Origin: Bog-532 sp965277615
GTDB lineage: Bacteria; Actinomycetota; Actinomycetes; Streptosporangiales; Streptosporangiaceae
NCBI GenBank assembly: GCA_965277615.1
Contig: CBDIDG010000005.1
Location: 2,232,001 to 2,296,000 of the forward strand
Direction: 5' to 3'
DNA: 64,000 nt
The notes beneath the pieces are model-generated. The model was not told the DNA's origin, did no database searches, and worked only from the letters and a program-made list of their open reading frames with translations. Numbering within the stretch: position 1 is the stretch's first letter; every line of letters begins with the position of its first letter. The translations under genes and the position numbers were made by a program. Of the stretch, positions 34,810 through 42,850 are shown piece after piece.

Positions 34810-37278
34810 ATGACCGGACGGCTGCGCTCGGCCGCGCTTCTCGAAGATTCCAGGCGCGCAAGTGCCCTTAAGGGCATGCCGGAGAGCTTGCCCGCCGAGA
34901 TACAGTCCAGGCAGCACGTAACGGCGCGTGGGAATGAGACGGCCATGACGGTGAGCCTGGACAGGAACCTGGGCTGGAACTTGTGGCCGATCCAGGGCCG
35001 TGACGCCGAGCTTGTACTCGCTGGCCGCCTGCTGACCGAACGCGACGTCCGACTACTGACGCTGACCGGCCCGGGCGGGGTAGGCAAGACGCGTCTTGCG
35101 GTTGAGCTGGTGCGCCGTATGCGGGCGCACTTCGCCGGGGGAGTGCACGTCATCGACCTCACCCGCGCGACGGCCAGTGCCGACGTGCCCGCGCTGATCG
35201 CCCAGTCACTGGGTCTCATCGCGAGGCACAGCGAGCCGCCGCTCGCCGCCGTGCTCGAGGACCTGCATAACCGGGAGCTGCTGCTCCTCCTCGACAACTG
35301 TGAGCACCTCACCGATCTCGCTGCCCTCCTCGCCGATCTCATTGCCGAGAGCGCCGGCCTAACCGTGCTGGCCACCTCGCGTTCTCCCATCGGGCTCTCC
35401 TGGGAGCACCGGCTTACGATCATGCCGCTGGCGCTGCCCGACGCCAGGCAGACCGATCCCGACCAGATCGGACTCGCCCCATCGGTCTCCGTATTTGTCG
35501 CACGAGCTCAGGCGACCGACCCGACCTTCGAGCTCACCGACCAGAACGCGCGCGACGTCGCCCAGCTCGTCGAGCGATTGGACGGGCTGCCGCTCGCGTT
35601 GGAACTCGCCGCGGCGCGGATCGGGCTGCTGGCTCCCGGCCAGATGGTCGCCCGCCTCGACCGCCACCTTCCCCTTCTCGCCGTGGCCTCCCTGGACCGC
35701 CCCGGACGGCACCGTTCGCTGCAGGCGGCGATGGATTGGAGCTACGAGCTACTGGACGACGGCACCCGCCGACTGTTCCGCACCTGTTCGGTCTTCGCCG
35801 GGAGCTTCTCACTGGGTGCGGCCGAAGAAGTCGCCACCGGGAGCGTCGAAGGCGAGGTGCTGGCCGGCCTGGCTGTCCTCGTTGATGAGAATCTCATCCA
35901 CCGGGTGGAAGACGCTGACGAACCGCGCTTCGCGATGTTGCAGACCATCCGCGAGTACGCGGGGGAGCTACTCCGCAACGCCAGCGAGGAAGAGCATATC
36001 GCTGAGCGGCACGCGCATTATTTCGCCGACATGGCGATGCGAGCCGGCCCGCAGCTGATCACCCCCTCTCAGGAGGAGTGGCTACGTCGGCTGCGGACCG
36101 ACCGCGGCAACCTGCAGCTCTCTCTCGAGTGGCTGCTGAAGCACGACCCGGTGGCGGTCGGCCGTACGGCATCCTCAGTCGCGCGGATGTGGTGGATGGA
36201 CGGGCAGGTTCGCGAAGGCTATGAGTGGCTAGAACGCGCGCTCACTGCGAGCGAGGACGCCGCTGCCACCGACCGGCTCGCCATGCTCTGGGGGGCCGGG
36301 GAACTCGCGCTCTGGCTGGGCGACGTGGAATCCGGCCGGCACTGGCACCGGGAACAGCTCATCCTCGCGCAGCGGGCGGGCGACCACGAATCGGTGCGGT
36401 GGGCCCGGCTCAATCTCTCGGTCGTCTCGGCCCTCAGCGGCGAACTCGATAGCGCGCGTCGCGAGATGCGAAAGCTCCTCGACGAGGTGACCGGCGACGA
36501 TCAGGCCTGGCTGCGGACCCTCGCCTACCGCAACTACGGGTGGTTCAGCGGACTGGCCGGCGACACGGCCACCGCCCACCGGGCCGACCGAGCCGCCGCG
36601 GCCGGGTTCCGCCGCTTCGGTTGCGTGCGCGACCTCGCGGTGGTCGAGATCAGCCAGGCCGATTTCGCCCAAGACGCCGGACGCCACGACGAAGCGATCG
36701 CGCTGACGCGCCGGTCGCTCCAGGCCGGCGCGCAGCTCAACGACCGCCGGATCATCGGCTTCGCCGCCGATGTCATCTGTACCGTCGTCGCCAATCGCGG
36801 CGAGGCGCTGGTACGGCTCCTCGCGGCGGCGAACAGCGCGACCGCGATCGCCGGCATGCCGATCGACGCCCGGCGTAACGAGACCCGCCAGACGCTGGCA
36901 GCTGACCTGTCGGCCGTCCTCGGCGAGACCGCGTTCGCGGCCGCGTGGTGCGAGGGGAGTACGCTCGCCCCCGCCGAAGTCGTGGCCACCGCCCTATCGC
37001 TGCTCGACGCGGATGTGGGGACTTCGGCGTCGGGGTCGGCCGTCTCGACGTTGACGAGGGATGTGAGCGTCCTCACGGCCCGCGAATCAGAAGTCCTGAC
37101 CCTCGTAGCTGAGGGCATGCCGAACAAGCGGATCGCCCGGACCCTGGGTATCGCCGAGCGTACGGTCAAGGCCCATCTCACGACGGCGTTCCAGAAGCTG
37201 GGCGCGTACAGCCGCGGCCACGCGGCCCTCGTCGCGCGCGAGCGCGGCCTGATCAGACCGCGCCCCTCTGCCGACTAG
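34810..37278 (+). CDS. LuxR-type transcriptional regulator with AAA/NB-ARC-like ATPase domain
   Basis: The 822-residue protein has an NTPase domain with Walker A GPGGVGKTRL near residues 88-97 and Walker B ELLLLLDNCEHL. A winged-helix region (DGLPLALELAAARIGLL) and a helical-repeat sensor follow. The C-terminal LuxR helix-turn-helix is LTARESEVLTLVAEGMPNKR then IARTLGIAERTVKAHL. Such proteins bind an inducer and ATP and activate catabolic or secondary-metabolite genes. The start is uncertain: ATG 34810 gives tight coupling to the NmrA gene, and ATG 34945 is also plausible. It probably controls one or both divergent clusters. Confidence 0.85.
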   Translation: MTGRLRSAALLEDSRRASALKGMPESLPAEIQSRQHVTARGNETAMTVSLDRNLGWNLWPIQGRDAELVLAGRLLTERDVRLLTLTGPGGVGKTRLAVELVRRMRAHFAGGVHVIDLTRATASADVPALIAQSLGLIARHSEPPLAAVLEDLHNRELLLLLDNCEHLTDLAALLADLIAESAGLTVLATSRSPIGLSWEHRLTIMPLALPDARQTDPDQIGLAPSVSVFVARAQATDPTFELTDQNARDVAQLVERLDGLPLALELAAARIGLLAPGQMVARLDRHLPLLAVASLDRPGRHRSLQAAMDWSYELLDDGTRRLFRTCSVFAGSFSLGAAEEVATGSVEGEVLAGLAVLVDENLIHRVEDADEPRFAMLQTIREYAGELLRNASEEEHIAERHAHYFADMAMRAGPQLITPSQEEWLRRLRTDRGNLQLSLEWLLKHDPVAVGRTASSVARMWWMDGQVREGYEWLERALTASEDAAATDRLAMLWGAGELALWLGDVESGRHWHREQLILAQRAGDHESVRWARLNLSVVSALSGELDSARREMRKLLDEVTGDDQAWLRTLAYRNYGWFSGLAGDTATAHRADRAAAAGFRRFGCVRDLAVVEISQADFAQDAGRHDEAIALTRRSLQAGAQLNDRRIIGFAADVICTVVANRGEALVRLLAAANSATAIAGMPIDARRNETRQTLAADLSAVLGETAFAAAWCEGSTLAPAEVVATALSLLDADVGTSASGSAVSTLTRDVSVLTARESEVLTLVAEGMPNKRIARTLGIAERTVKAHLTTAFQKLGAYSRGHAALVARERGLIRPRPSAD

Positions 37279-37312
37279 GCTCCGCCAGTCTCATCATCGT
37301 CTGGAGACGCCC

Positions 37313-38083
37313 ATGCCCGCACTCGCCGGCAAGATCGCGCTCATCACCGGCATCGCCGGCGGCCAAGGCCGCGCCGCCGCCCAGCTGTTCTGCACGGCCG
37401 GCGCGCACGTCGTCGGATGCGACATCAATGACGACGGCACGGCCGAGACGGTGGCACTCGTCCGGGCGGACGGCGGGTCGATCGAGGGGCATGCCCCGAT
37501 CGATCTCACTGACCAGGACGCTGCCCGGACCTGGATCGATCACGCCGTGGCGGCCCATGGCGGTCTCGACGTCCTGTACAACAACGCCAGCGCCCAGCGA
37601 TTCGCGCCGGTGGCGGAGATGGCCGCGGATGACTGGCGGTTCACGATCGACGCCGAACTCAATCTGATCTTCTACGCGACCCAAGCAGCCTGGCCGCACA
37701 TGGTCCGGTGCGGCGGCGGCGCCGTCGTGAACACCGGCAGCGTCGCTGCGTACACCGGCTCCCGTGGTCTCCCGGGCTCGGCGCATGCCGCGGCGAAGGC
37801 AGGTGTCATCGCCTTCACCCGGCAGCTCGCGGTCGAAGGGGCACCGCACGGCATTCGGGCCAACTCCATCAGCCCCGGCCTGATCCGCACTCCCGCGACG
37901 GAGGCGTTCCTGGCGGCAGGCGAGGCCGGGCCGGTCGCGGCCTTCCTGCAGGCCATTCCGCTCGGGCGGCCAGGGCGAGCCGAAGAAGTGGCCCGCGTGG
38001 CGCTGTTCCTGGCCAGCGACGATGCGTCCTACGTCACCGGCGCCGACGTCGTCGTGGACGGCGGCCACTCGATCGCCATCTGA
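37313..38083 (+). CDS. SDR-family protein with His in place of the catalytic Tyr
   Basis: The 256-residue SDR-fold protein has TGIAGGQG, LDVLYNNAS, VVNTGSVAAYTGS and ends ASYVTGADVVVDGGHS. In the active-site motif the usual Tyr is replaced: the segment reads GSAHAAAKAGV, so YxxxK becomes HxxxK. Other residues are intact, so the gene is not simply decayed. I recall related SDRs with a similar substitution. It may use a different proton donor or act as a non-classical reductase. It starts at ATG 37313 with TGGAGA upstream. Its 3' 194 bases are duplicated at 40503-40696. Confidence 0.83.
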   Translation: MPALAGKIALITGIAGGQGRAAAQLFCTAGAHVVGCDINDDGTAETVALVRADGGSIEGHAPIDLTDQDAARTWIDHAVAAHGGLDVLYNNASAQRFAPVAEMAADDWRFTIDAELNLIFYATQAAWPHMVRCGGGAVVNTGSVAAYTGSRGLPGSAHAAAKAGVIAFTRQLAVEGAPHGIRANSISPGLIRTPATEAFLAAGEAGPVAAFLQAIPLGRPGRAEEVARVALFLASDDASYVTGADVVVDGGHSIAI

Positions 38084-38164
38084 ACGCCGGCTTACTTGCC
38101 CGTTCGTACCACTGGCTCGCCGGCCTTCACGGCAGTCAACTTGTCGGGTGGGCGACAGCAGCCG
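37890..38164. repeat. 275-base direct repeat, copy 1
   Basis: The 3' end of the SDR gene plus about 80 bases of downstream sequence recur at 40503-40777 in the same orientation, offset 2613. I counted only a handful of mismatches. The two copies frame a 2.3-kb block carrying a SnoaL-like gene, an F420-type oxidoreductase and a luciferase-like protein. Confidence 0.9.
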
Positions 38165-38322
38165 CGAGATCGCGCTCATTCCGCGCACGCCGACCGTGCG
38201 GTCATCGAAACCACGGCTCCCGGCGGCAAACTGAGATGGCCCTGGCCATCGTCATCGAACCGCCCGACGACGCTGGAGTCATCAACCGAATGTCTATCTA
38301 CGCCGGAACAGAAAGGCAAATA

Positions 38323-38715
38323 ATGACCAACGCCGAGGAGCAGGTCCGTCGCGCCGAACAGGACTGGATCGCGGCTTACCTCACCAACGACGCCGAGGCG
38401 CTGAACGGCATGCTCACCGAGCATTTCCGCTACACCAGCCCGGTGGGCGAACAAGTCGACAGAGCCACCTACCTGTCCAATTTGCGTAATGACGTGGTCC
38501 ACATGAGCCGCATTGACGCCCAGGAGCTGGTCGTCACCCTCCATGCCCAGGAACAGGCTGCGATCGTCACGGGAACCTGGAACGTCGCAGAACGCTACCG
38601 GGACACCCACGCTGAGGGCAAGTTCCGGCTCACCCGGGTCTGGATTCACGGCGGGCAGCGATGGCAAGCCGCGGTGTTCCAGGTCACAGCAGTCCAAGAA
38701 GGCTCTGATTCATGA
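38323..38715 (+). CDS. SnoaL-like/DUF4440 protein
   Basis: The 130-residue protein has QVRRAEQDWIAAYLTNDAEA, MLTEHFRYTSPVGEQVDRAT and KFRLTRVWIHGGQRWQAAVF then QVTAVQ, the DUF4440 pattern. ATG 38323 has GAAAGG six bases upstream. The open frame reaches far upstream inside the SDR gene, but that part is an overlapping shadow. It lies inside the block flanked by the 275-base repeats. Function unknown; likely a small enzyme or binding protein of the NTF2 fold. Confidence 0.78.
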   Translation: MTNAEEQVRRAEQDWIAAYLTNDAEALNGMLTEHFRYTSPVGEQVDRATYLSNLRNDVVHMSRIDAQELVVTLHAQEQAAIVTGTWNVAERYRDTHAEGKFRLTRVWIHGGQRWQAAVFQVTAVQEGSDS

Positions 38716-38806
38716 CCAGCAATGGCGATGCAGGCCCGGCCCCTTTCCCCGGTGGAGATAGTGTGCCTGGCGAACCGCACGTTAACCTGCCGAGCGGTCT
38801 GGCGGA

Positions 38807-39667
38807 TCAGCGGAGGGGCTGAATAGACGCACGTATTGGTCGAGCACAGGAAGGACTGCGGACTGCGGACGGCGGAGCGGGTGGCAGAGGCAGAAGGACA
38901 CGGGAAACGCCGTTCAAGGTGTAGCGCTCTAGTTGCGATGGATCGGCGTGGGGTTCGTACACAGTGAGCTGCATACTCGCCGGGTCTCGCCCAGCCTGCG
39001 CGGCAGCGCTTCGCAGGAGAGGCAGGGATTCTGGCAGGTGCCAGCCCCCGATAGGCATCCGTCCGTCAGCCCATTCGACGACGTGCCTGAACAGCACGGG
39101 ACCCGGAGAGCCGCCAAGCAGGACGGCGGGGTGGGGCGATTGCCTTGGCTTCGGCCAGGAGTAGCTGGGGTCGAAGGAGACGTAGTCGTCGGCGAAACTG
39201 GCGACCTCTTGCTCCCAGAGAGCCTTCATCGCGAGGACTTTCTCCCTGGTCAGCGCTCCGCGACGCCACGGGTCAACGCCGTGATGCTTCATCTCTTCGG
39301 CATTCCATCCGTAGCCGACGCCAAAAACGAACCGTCCGCCGGACAGCACGTCGATGGTTGCAACTTCTTTGGCGGTCAGGATGGAATCTCGCTGTGCGAC
39401 CAGGCAGACGCCGGTCCCCACGACGAGGTTTCGCGTGTTAGCGGCGGCTGCTGACGCCGCCGTGAGCGGGTCGAGCGTGTGCTTGAAGTCTTCCGGCAGG
39501 CGCCCGTCGCTGCGTCCCGGGTACGGGGAGGCCTGACTGGCCGGAATGTGACTGTGCTCAGGGAAGAACAGTGACTCAAAGCCGCGTGCTTCTGCTTCTG
39601 CGGCCAGGTCAGCGGGTGTGATCGCGAACTGGTCCGGGTAGTTCTGGTATACCAGGCCAATCTTCAT
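38807..39667 (-). CDS. LLM-class (F420-type) oxidoreductase, C-terminus frameshifted
   Basis: The 286-residue TIM-barrel protein has the luciferase-like F420 subgroup pattern: MKIGLVYQNYPDQFA, LFFPEHSHIPAS, DPLTAASAAAANTRNLVVGT, LSGGRFVFGVGYGWNAEE and VLLGGSPGPVLFRHVVEWAD. The last 20 residues are wrong. A second 7-base unit (GGACTGC, plus strand 38853-38866) shifts the frame; removing one unit restores PPSAVLPVLDQYVRLF, the expected ending. The enzyme may be impaired or folded with an altered tail. ATG 39667 overlaps the upstream luciferase-like gene by 59 bases; an ATG eight codons earlier is possible. Confidence 0.83.
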   Translation of the reverse strand: MKIGLVYQNYPDQFAITPADLAAEAEARGFESLFFPEHSHIPASQASPYPGRSDGRLPEDFKHTLDPLTAASAAAANTRNLVVGTGVCLVAQRDSILTAKEVATIDVLSGGRFVFGVGYGWNAEEMKHHGVDPWRRGALTREKVLAMKALWEQEVASFADDYVSFDPSYSWPKPRQSPHPAVLLGGSPGPVLFRHVVEWADGRMPIGGWHLPESLPLLRSAAAQAGRDPASMQLTVYEPHADPSQLERYTLNGVSRVLLPLPPAPPSAVRSPSCARPIRASIQPLR

Positions 39668-40220
39668 CCTGACGTCCCGCTCCCCGTTCATCCTGGTCGA
39701 CCAAAGCCCCGGTGGCATACGCATATGACACCCGTACAAGACGCCAGACAATCTCCGTTTCAGCTGCATCTCGAGGTCCGTAGACCATCATCGCGGTCGC
39801 GGGAACGCTGAGGAGGCGGCCGGCCGCCGAAGGGTGAGGGTCTGGCGTCTGCTGGCCTGCCAGCGGGTGCGGTTCCCCCCAGCCTTCGCGCCTGACGCTA
39901 TCGCCGACGGGCGCGGGCAGCGTCATGTGCAAGGCGCCGTCACCAGGTGATCGATGCAAGTGAGCAAACTCGGTGCCGTTCAGGAACGCCAGGCCTGAGG
40001 GTCCTTTCGCCGCTGAAGCCTGCAGCAGGAAAGCATTTGTGCTGCTTTCGGCGAAGCTGTCGCCGAAGCGCACTGAGGGAAGGCTATGGGCGCGCCGCAG
40101 AACCTCCTCCTGGAATTCCCCGGGAGCGTTCTGAGTGAGCTGGGTGTGCGGAAACCCGTGATGCGTTTGCGGGAGTGGGCCTACCCGTGTCGGGAGGCTT
40201 ACGGTCCTTGATTCGGTCAT
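39609..40220 (-). CDS. DUF5519 (luciferase-like) domain protein
   Basis: The 203-residue protein resembles the short luciferase-like DUF5519 family: TRVGPLPQTHHGFPHTQLTQ, GTEFAHLHRSPGDGALHMTL, GWGEPHPLAG and MMVYGPRDAAETEIVWRLV. An extra stretch of about 18 residues interrupts the usual short link between HPLAG and the VYGPRD block. The C-terminal 30 residues after SYAYATG look unrelated, which suggests the natural stop has been lost. The start at ATG 40220 has only a weak ribosome binding site. The function of the family is not established. Confidence 0.65.
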   Translation of the reverse strand: MTESRTVSLPTRVGPLPQTHHGFPHTQLTQNAPGEFQEEVLRRAHSLPSVRFGDSFAESSTNAFLLQASAAKGPSGLAFLNGTEFAHLHRSPGDGALHMTLPAPVGDSVRREGWGEPHPLAGQQTPDPHPSAAGRLLSVPATAMMVYGPRDAAETEIVWRLVRVSYAYATGALVDQDERGAGRQDEDWPGIPELPGPVRDHTR

Positions 40221-40502
40221 GGCGGGACCACTACTTCCGTCGAAGTTTACCCGCGCCCGTAGACGAGGATCTTTCTGGCCTGGGTCACGATTAACGTCCC
40301 TGCTGAAGGGCGAGTAGTAGGCGGGCCAGCAGGCGAACCCGGCATCAGTGTCCGCTCTTGCGCCCGGCTCGGGAACAACCCGAACGGGCAGGGGCGGCCT
40401 GCCCGTTCGGGCTGACCGTCGGCCTGGCGCGCACCGCCACGGGCGCGTTGACTCGTCACTGGCCGCAGTCCCGGGGTCCGACGGCCGCAAGCACTACATC
40501 AG
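40221..40502. other. Intergenic region with a strong hairpin
   Basis: Frames here show no recognisable domain. The notable element is the perfect hairpin at 40379-40411, described separately. The second copy of the 275-base repeat begins at 40503. Confidence 0.5.
40379..40411. terminator. Perfect 13-bp hairpin
   Basis: CCCGAACGGGCAG at 40379-40391 pairs exactly with CTGCCCGTTCGGG at 40399-40411 around a seven-base loop. It has no T tract, so it may be a factor-assisted terminator, but it could equally be a protein or recombination site, being close to the repeat junction at 40503. Confidence 0.5.
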
Positions 40503-40696
40503 CTCCCGCGACGGAGGCGTTCCTGGCGGCAGGCGAGGCCGGGCCGGTCGCGGCGTTCCTGCAGGCCATTCCGCTCGGGCGGCCAGGGCGAGCGGAAGAA
40601 GTGGCCCGCGTGGCGCTGTTCCTGGCCAGCGACGATGCGTCCTACGTCACCGGCGCCGACGTCGTGGTGGACGGCGGCCACTCGATTGTCATCTGA
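40503..40696 (+). pseudogene. SDR C-terminal fragment (duplicate)
   Basis: The fragment encodes ATEAFLAAGEAGPVAAFLQA, RAEEVARVALFLASDDASYV and VVVDGGHS, the C-terminal 64 residues of the SDR at 37313, with small differences (ending IVI instead of IAI). The catalytic and cofactor regions are absent. No function is expected. Confidence 0.85.
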
Positions 40697-40777
40697 ACGC
40701 CGGCTTACTTGCCCGTTCGTACCACTGGCTCGCCGGCCTTCACGGCAGTCAACTTGTCGGGTGGACGACAGCAGCCG
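40503..40777. repeat. 275-base direct repeat, copy 2
   Basis: This copy matches 37890-38164 in the same orientation. It starts abruptly inside an SDR codon sequence with no upstream SDR part, so it is the duplicated copy and 37890-38164 is the original. Confidence 0.9.
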
Positions 40778-40809
40778 TCCGCACGGTTCGATCGACGAAG
40801 AAGGTCGCC

Positions 40810-41283
40810 ATGACGGAGACAACGGCACAGGCCACCGACCGGCAGGCGGTCGAGGAACTGGTCGGCAGGTTGCAGCAGGCATGGAATGCCGGGGACGGAC
40901 AGGCGTTTGCGGCGGCGTTCTGGGACGACGCGGATTTCACGGTGTGGGACGGCTTCGCCTTCACCGGGCGACAGGCGATTGCGGACGACCACGTATGGGC
41001 GTTCACCGAGGGGCCGCGCAAAGGCAGCACGTCAGCCTTCACGGTGAGCCGCATCCGACCGCTGTCAGCCACGCACGTGATCGTTACGACCATGGCCCGC
41101 ATCGAGGGAACCGACCCGGACGGCCAGCCGAGCACACACCTCGCGGTCCCGCGCGGCGTCGCCGAGCAGCGCGACGGCGAGTGGCGGTTCATCCACTTCA
41201 CCAACCTGCTCTACAACCCGGTGCCGCCCGCGCACCACCCGGCCAACCGAGGTACCGAGCAGCCGGCCGATCGGCAGCCGTGA
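40810..41283 (+). CDS. SnoaL-like protein (SgcJ/DUF4440 type)
   Basis: The 157-residue protein starts at ATG 40810 with AAGAAGG six bases upstream. It has QAVEELVGRLQQAWNAGDGQ, AFWDDADFTVWDGFAFTGRQ, IVTTMARIEGTDPDG and EWRFIHFTNLLYNPVPPAHH, matching SgcJ/EcaC-like NTF2-fold proteins. It is the first gene of a tight plus-strand operon running to homogentisate dioxygenase. SgcJ-type proteins occur in aromatic polyketide pathways; the role here is open. Confidence 0.77.
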   Translation: MTETTAQATDRQAVEELVGRLQQAWNAGDGQAFAAAFWDDADFTVWDGFAFTGRQAIADDHVWAFTEGPRKGSTSAFTVSRIRPLSATHVIVTTMARIEGTDPDGQPSTHLAVPRGVAEQRDGEWRFIHFTNLLYNPVPPAHHPANRGTEQPADRQP

Positions 41284-41286
41284 TCC

Positions 41287-41940
41287 ATGCCGTCGATCGT
41301 CGCGGACGCGCCTTACGTCACACTGATCAACCTGTTCCGGGTAGCCCCCGCAGACCAGCTCGGACTGGTGCGGGTTCAGCTCGGCGACATGTACTGGTAC
41401 GGGCGTCAGCAACCGGGGAACGTCTCCGCCAGCTTTCACCGGAGCCTCGACGGCGTACGGGTCTTCAACTACGGCCAGTGGAGCTCACCCGATGAACTAG
41501 CCAAGTCCCGGGGCACGCCGGACTTCGAGCAGCACATCCGCAACATGCGGTTCTTCGACTACGCGATCGAGCCGACGCTGTACAAGGTCACTTCGCTGCA
41601 CGGCCGCGACCAGCTGACGCTCGACTCGCGCGCCGGCCTCGTCACCCGGCTGACCACCGCCACCATTGACCCCGCCGCGATCCAAGATCTCGTGCGCGAC
41701 TGGCAAGACGCGCTGGAAAACCTCTGGAAGCGGGCGTCCCGTGCAGGCTTCGTCGGCGCGGCGCTGCACGTGGCGCTGAACGGCACCCAGGTAGCCGAGT
41801 ACTCCCAGTGGTCGTCGGCCGATGCCGTAGAAGCCGCCTGTGACCACGTGGGGCACGATTTCGAGCAGCGGCTCGCCGCCCGCGCTGACTACGTCGACAC
41901 TCACCTTTACGAACTGGCGGGCTCCAGTGACGACAAGTAG
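41287..41940 (+). CDS. Tandem antibiotic-biosynthesis-monooxygenase-domain protein
   Basis: The 217-residue protein contains two ferredoxin-like ABM domains in tandem. The first has VTLINLFRVAPADQ, ASFHRSLDGVRVFNYGQWSS. The second has IDPAAIQDLVRDWQDALENL and GAALHVALNGTQVAEYSQWS. Single ABM domains dimerise; here the dimer is fused. Family members include cofactor-free anthrone and quinol monooxygenases as well as heme-degrading proteins. It starts 3 bases after the SnoaL-like gene and overlaps the NmrA-like gene by 14. Oxygenation of an anthrone-like or quinol intermediate is an attractive but unproven role. Confidence 0.83.
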   Translation: MPSIVADAPYVTLINLFRVAPADQLGLVRVQLGDMYWYGRQQPGNVSASFHRSLDGVRVFNYGQWSSPDELAKSRGTPDFEQHIRNMRFFDYAIEPTLYKVTSLHGRDQLTLDSRAGLVTRLTTATIDPAAIQDLVRDWQDALENLWKRASRAGFVGAALHVALNGTQVAEYSQWSSADAVEAACDHVGHDFEQRLAARADYVDTHLYELAGSSDDK

Positions 41941-42850
41941 ACCTGCTACCCCCCTGCGCGTACTCGTGTACGGCTCGACCGGCACCCAGGGACGTCCGGT
42001 CGCAGAGGGACTTCTCACTGAGGGCCATCATGTCCGGGCCGTCACCCGGGTGGCTGAGCACGCCGCCGATCTCCAGGCACGCGGCGCGGAGATCGCGGTG
42101 GCCGACCTGACCGACCGGGCGGCGCTCAAGGCGGCGTCCGAAGGTGTCGACGCGGTCTTTCTGCACCTGCCCAACGTCTTCGACATCGAGCTCGGCCTGC
42201 GCTGGCTCGACAACGCGCTGCAGGCCGCGGCCGACGGTGGCGTGCGCCTGCTGGTGTATACGACCAGCAGCCCGTCGGCCGACGAGGAGACCGACGTCAG
42301 CCTGTTCGAGATCCGCCGCCGTGCGCTGCTGCGACTGCCGCACAGCCCGGTACCGGTGATCGCGTTGCGGCCGGGCGCATACCTCGACAACTTCGCCGCG
42401 CCCTGGATTCGTGGCATGATCGTCGAGCATGGCATCCTGCCGCTGGCTTACACGCCGGACCACCTGGTCACCTGGGTGTCTAACCGTGACCAGGCGACCG
42501 TCGCGATCGCGGCTCTTGGGCGACCTGATCGGGCTGGTGCCGTGTACAAGGTCGGCGGCCTGGACACCGTCACCCCGCCGCAGCTCGCCGACGCGATGAG
42601 CGTGGCGGTCGGTCGGCCGGTGCGGTACGTGCCGCTGGATCTCGGCGAGTTCCACAGCCAGCTAGCCGGGCAGGTGGGCGCCCACGCCGCAGACGCCATC
42701 GTGGCGGCTTACCAATGGCACCGCGACTTCGGCACCGGGCCGGCGCAAATCGGCGACGCCGACCGCGCTCTCGTTCTGCGCGACCTCGGCGTCACGACGC
42801 GTAGCCTCGAGGTGAACCTCCGCGAAGTCCTGGGCGGGGCGCAGCGGTGA
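41927..42850 (+). CDS. NmrA-like NAD(P)-binding protein, copy 2
   Basis: The 307-residue protein has VYGSTGTQGRPVAEGLL as dinucleotide motif, VDAVFLHLPNVFDIELGLRW, LVYTTSSPSADEETD and VTWVSNRDQATVAIAAL, parallel to the NmrA-like protein at 33873. GTG 41927 has GGCGGG upstream and avoids a long overlap with the ABM gene. Upstream frame extensions are not homologous. Overlap with the next gene (GTGA) links it to the SnoaL-like series. It may reduce a quinone or enone intermediate, or sense the NADPH state. Confidence 0.8.
   Translation: MTTSRPATPLRVLVYGSTGTQGRPVAEGLLTEGHHVRAVTRVAEHAADLQARGAEIAVADLTDRAALKAASEGVDAVFLHLPNVFDIELGLRWLDNALQAAADGGVRLLVYTTSSPSADEETDVSLFEIRRRALLRLPHSPVPVIALRPGAYLDNFAAPWIRGMIVEHGILPLAYTPDHLVTWVSNRDQATVAIAALGRPDRAGAVYKVGGLDTVTPPQLADAMSVAVGRPVRYVPLDLGEFHSQLAGQVGAHAADAIVAAYQWHRDFGTGPAQIGDADRALVLRDLGVTTRSLEVNLREVLGGAQR

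Noticed and set aside
37708..38322. Upstream extension of the SnoaL-like frame across the SDR end
   Set aside because: The extension is an out-of-frame shadow of the SDR; a ribosome binding site and homology start at 38323.
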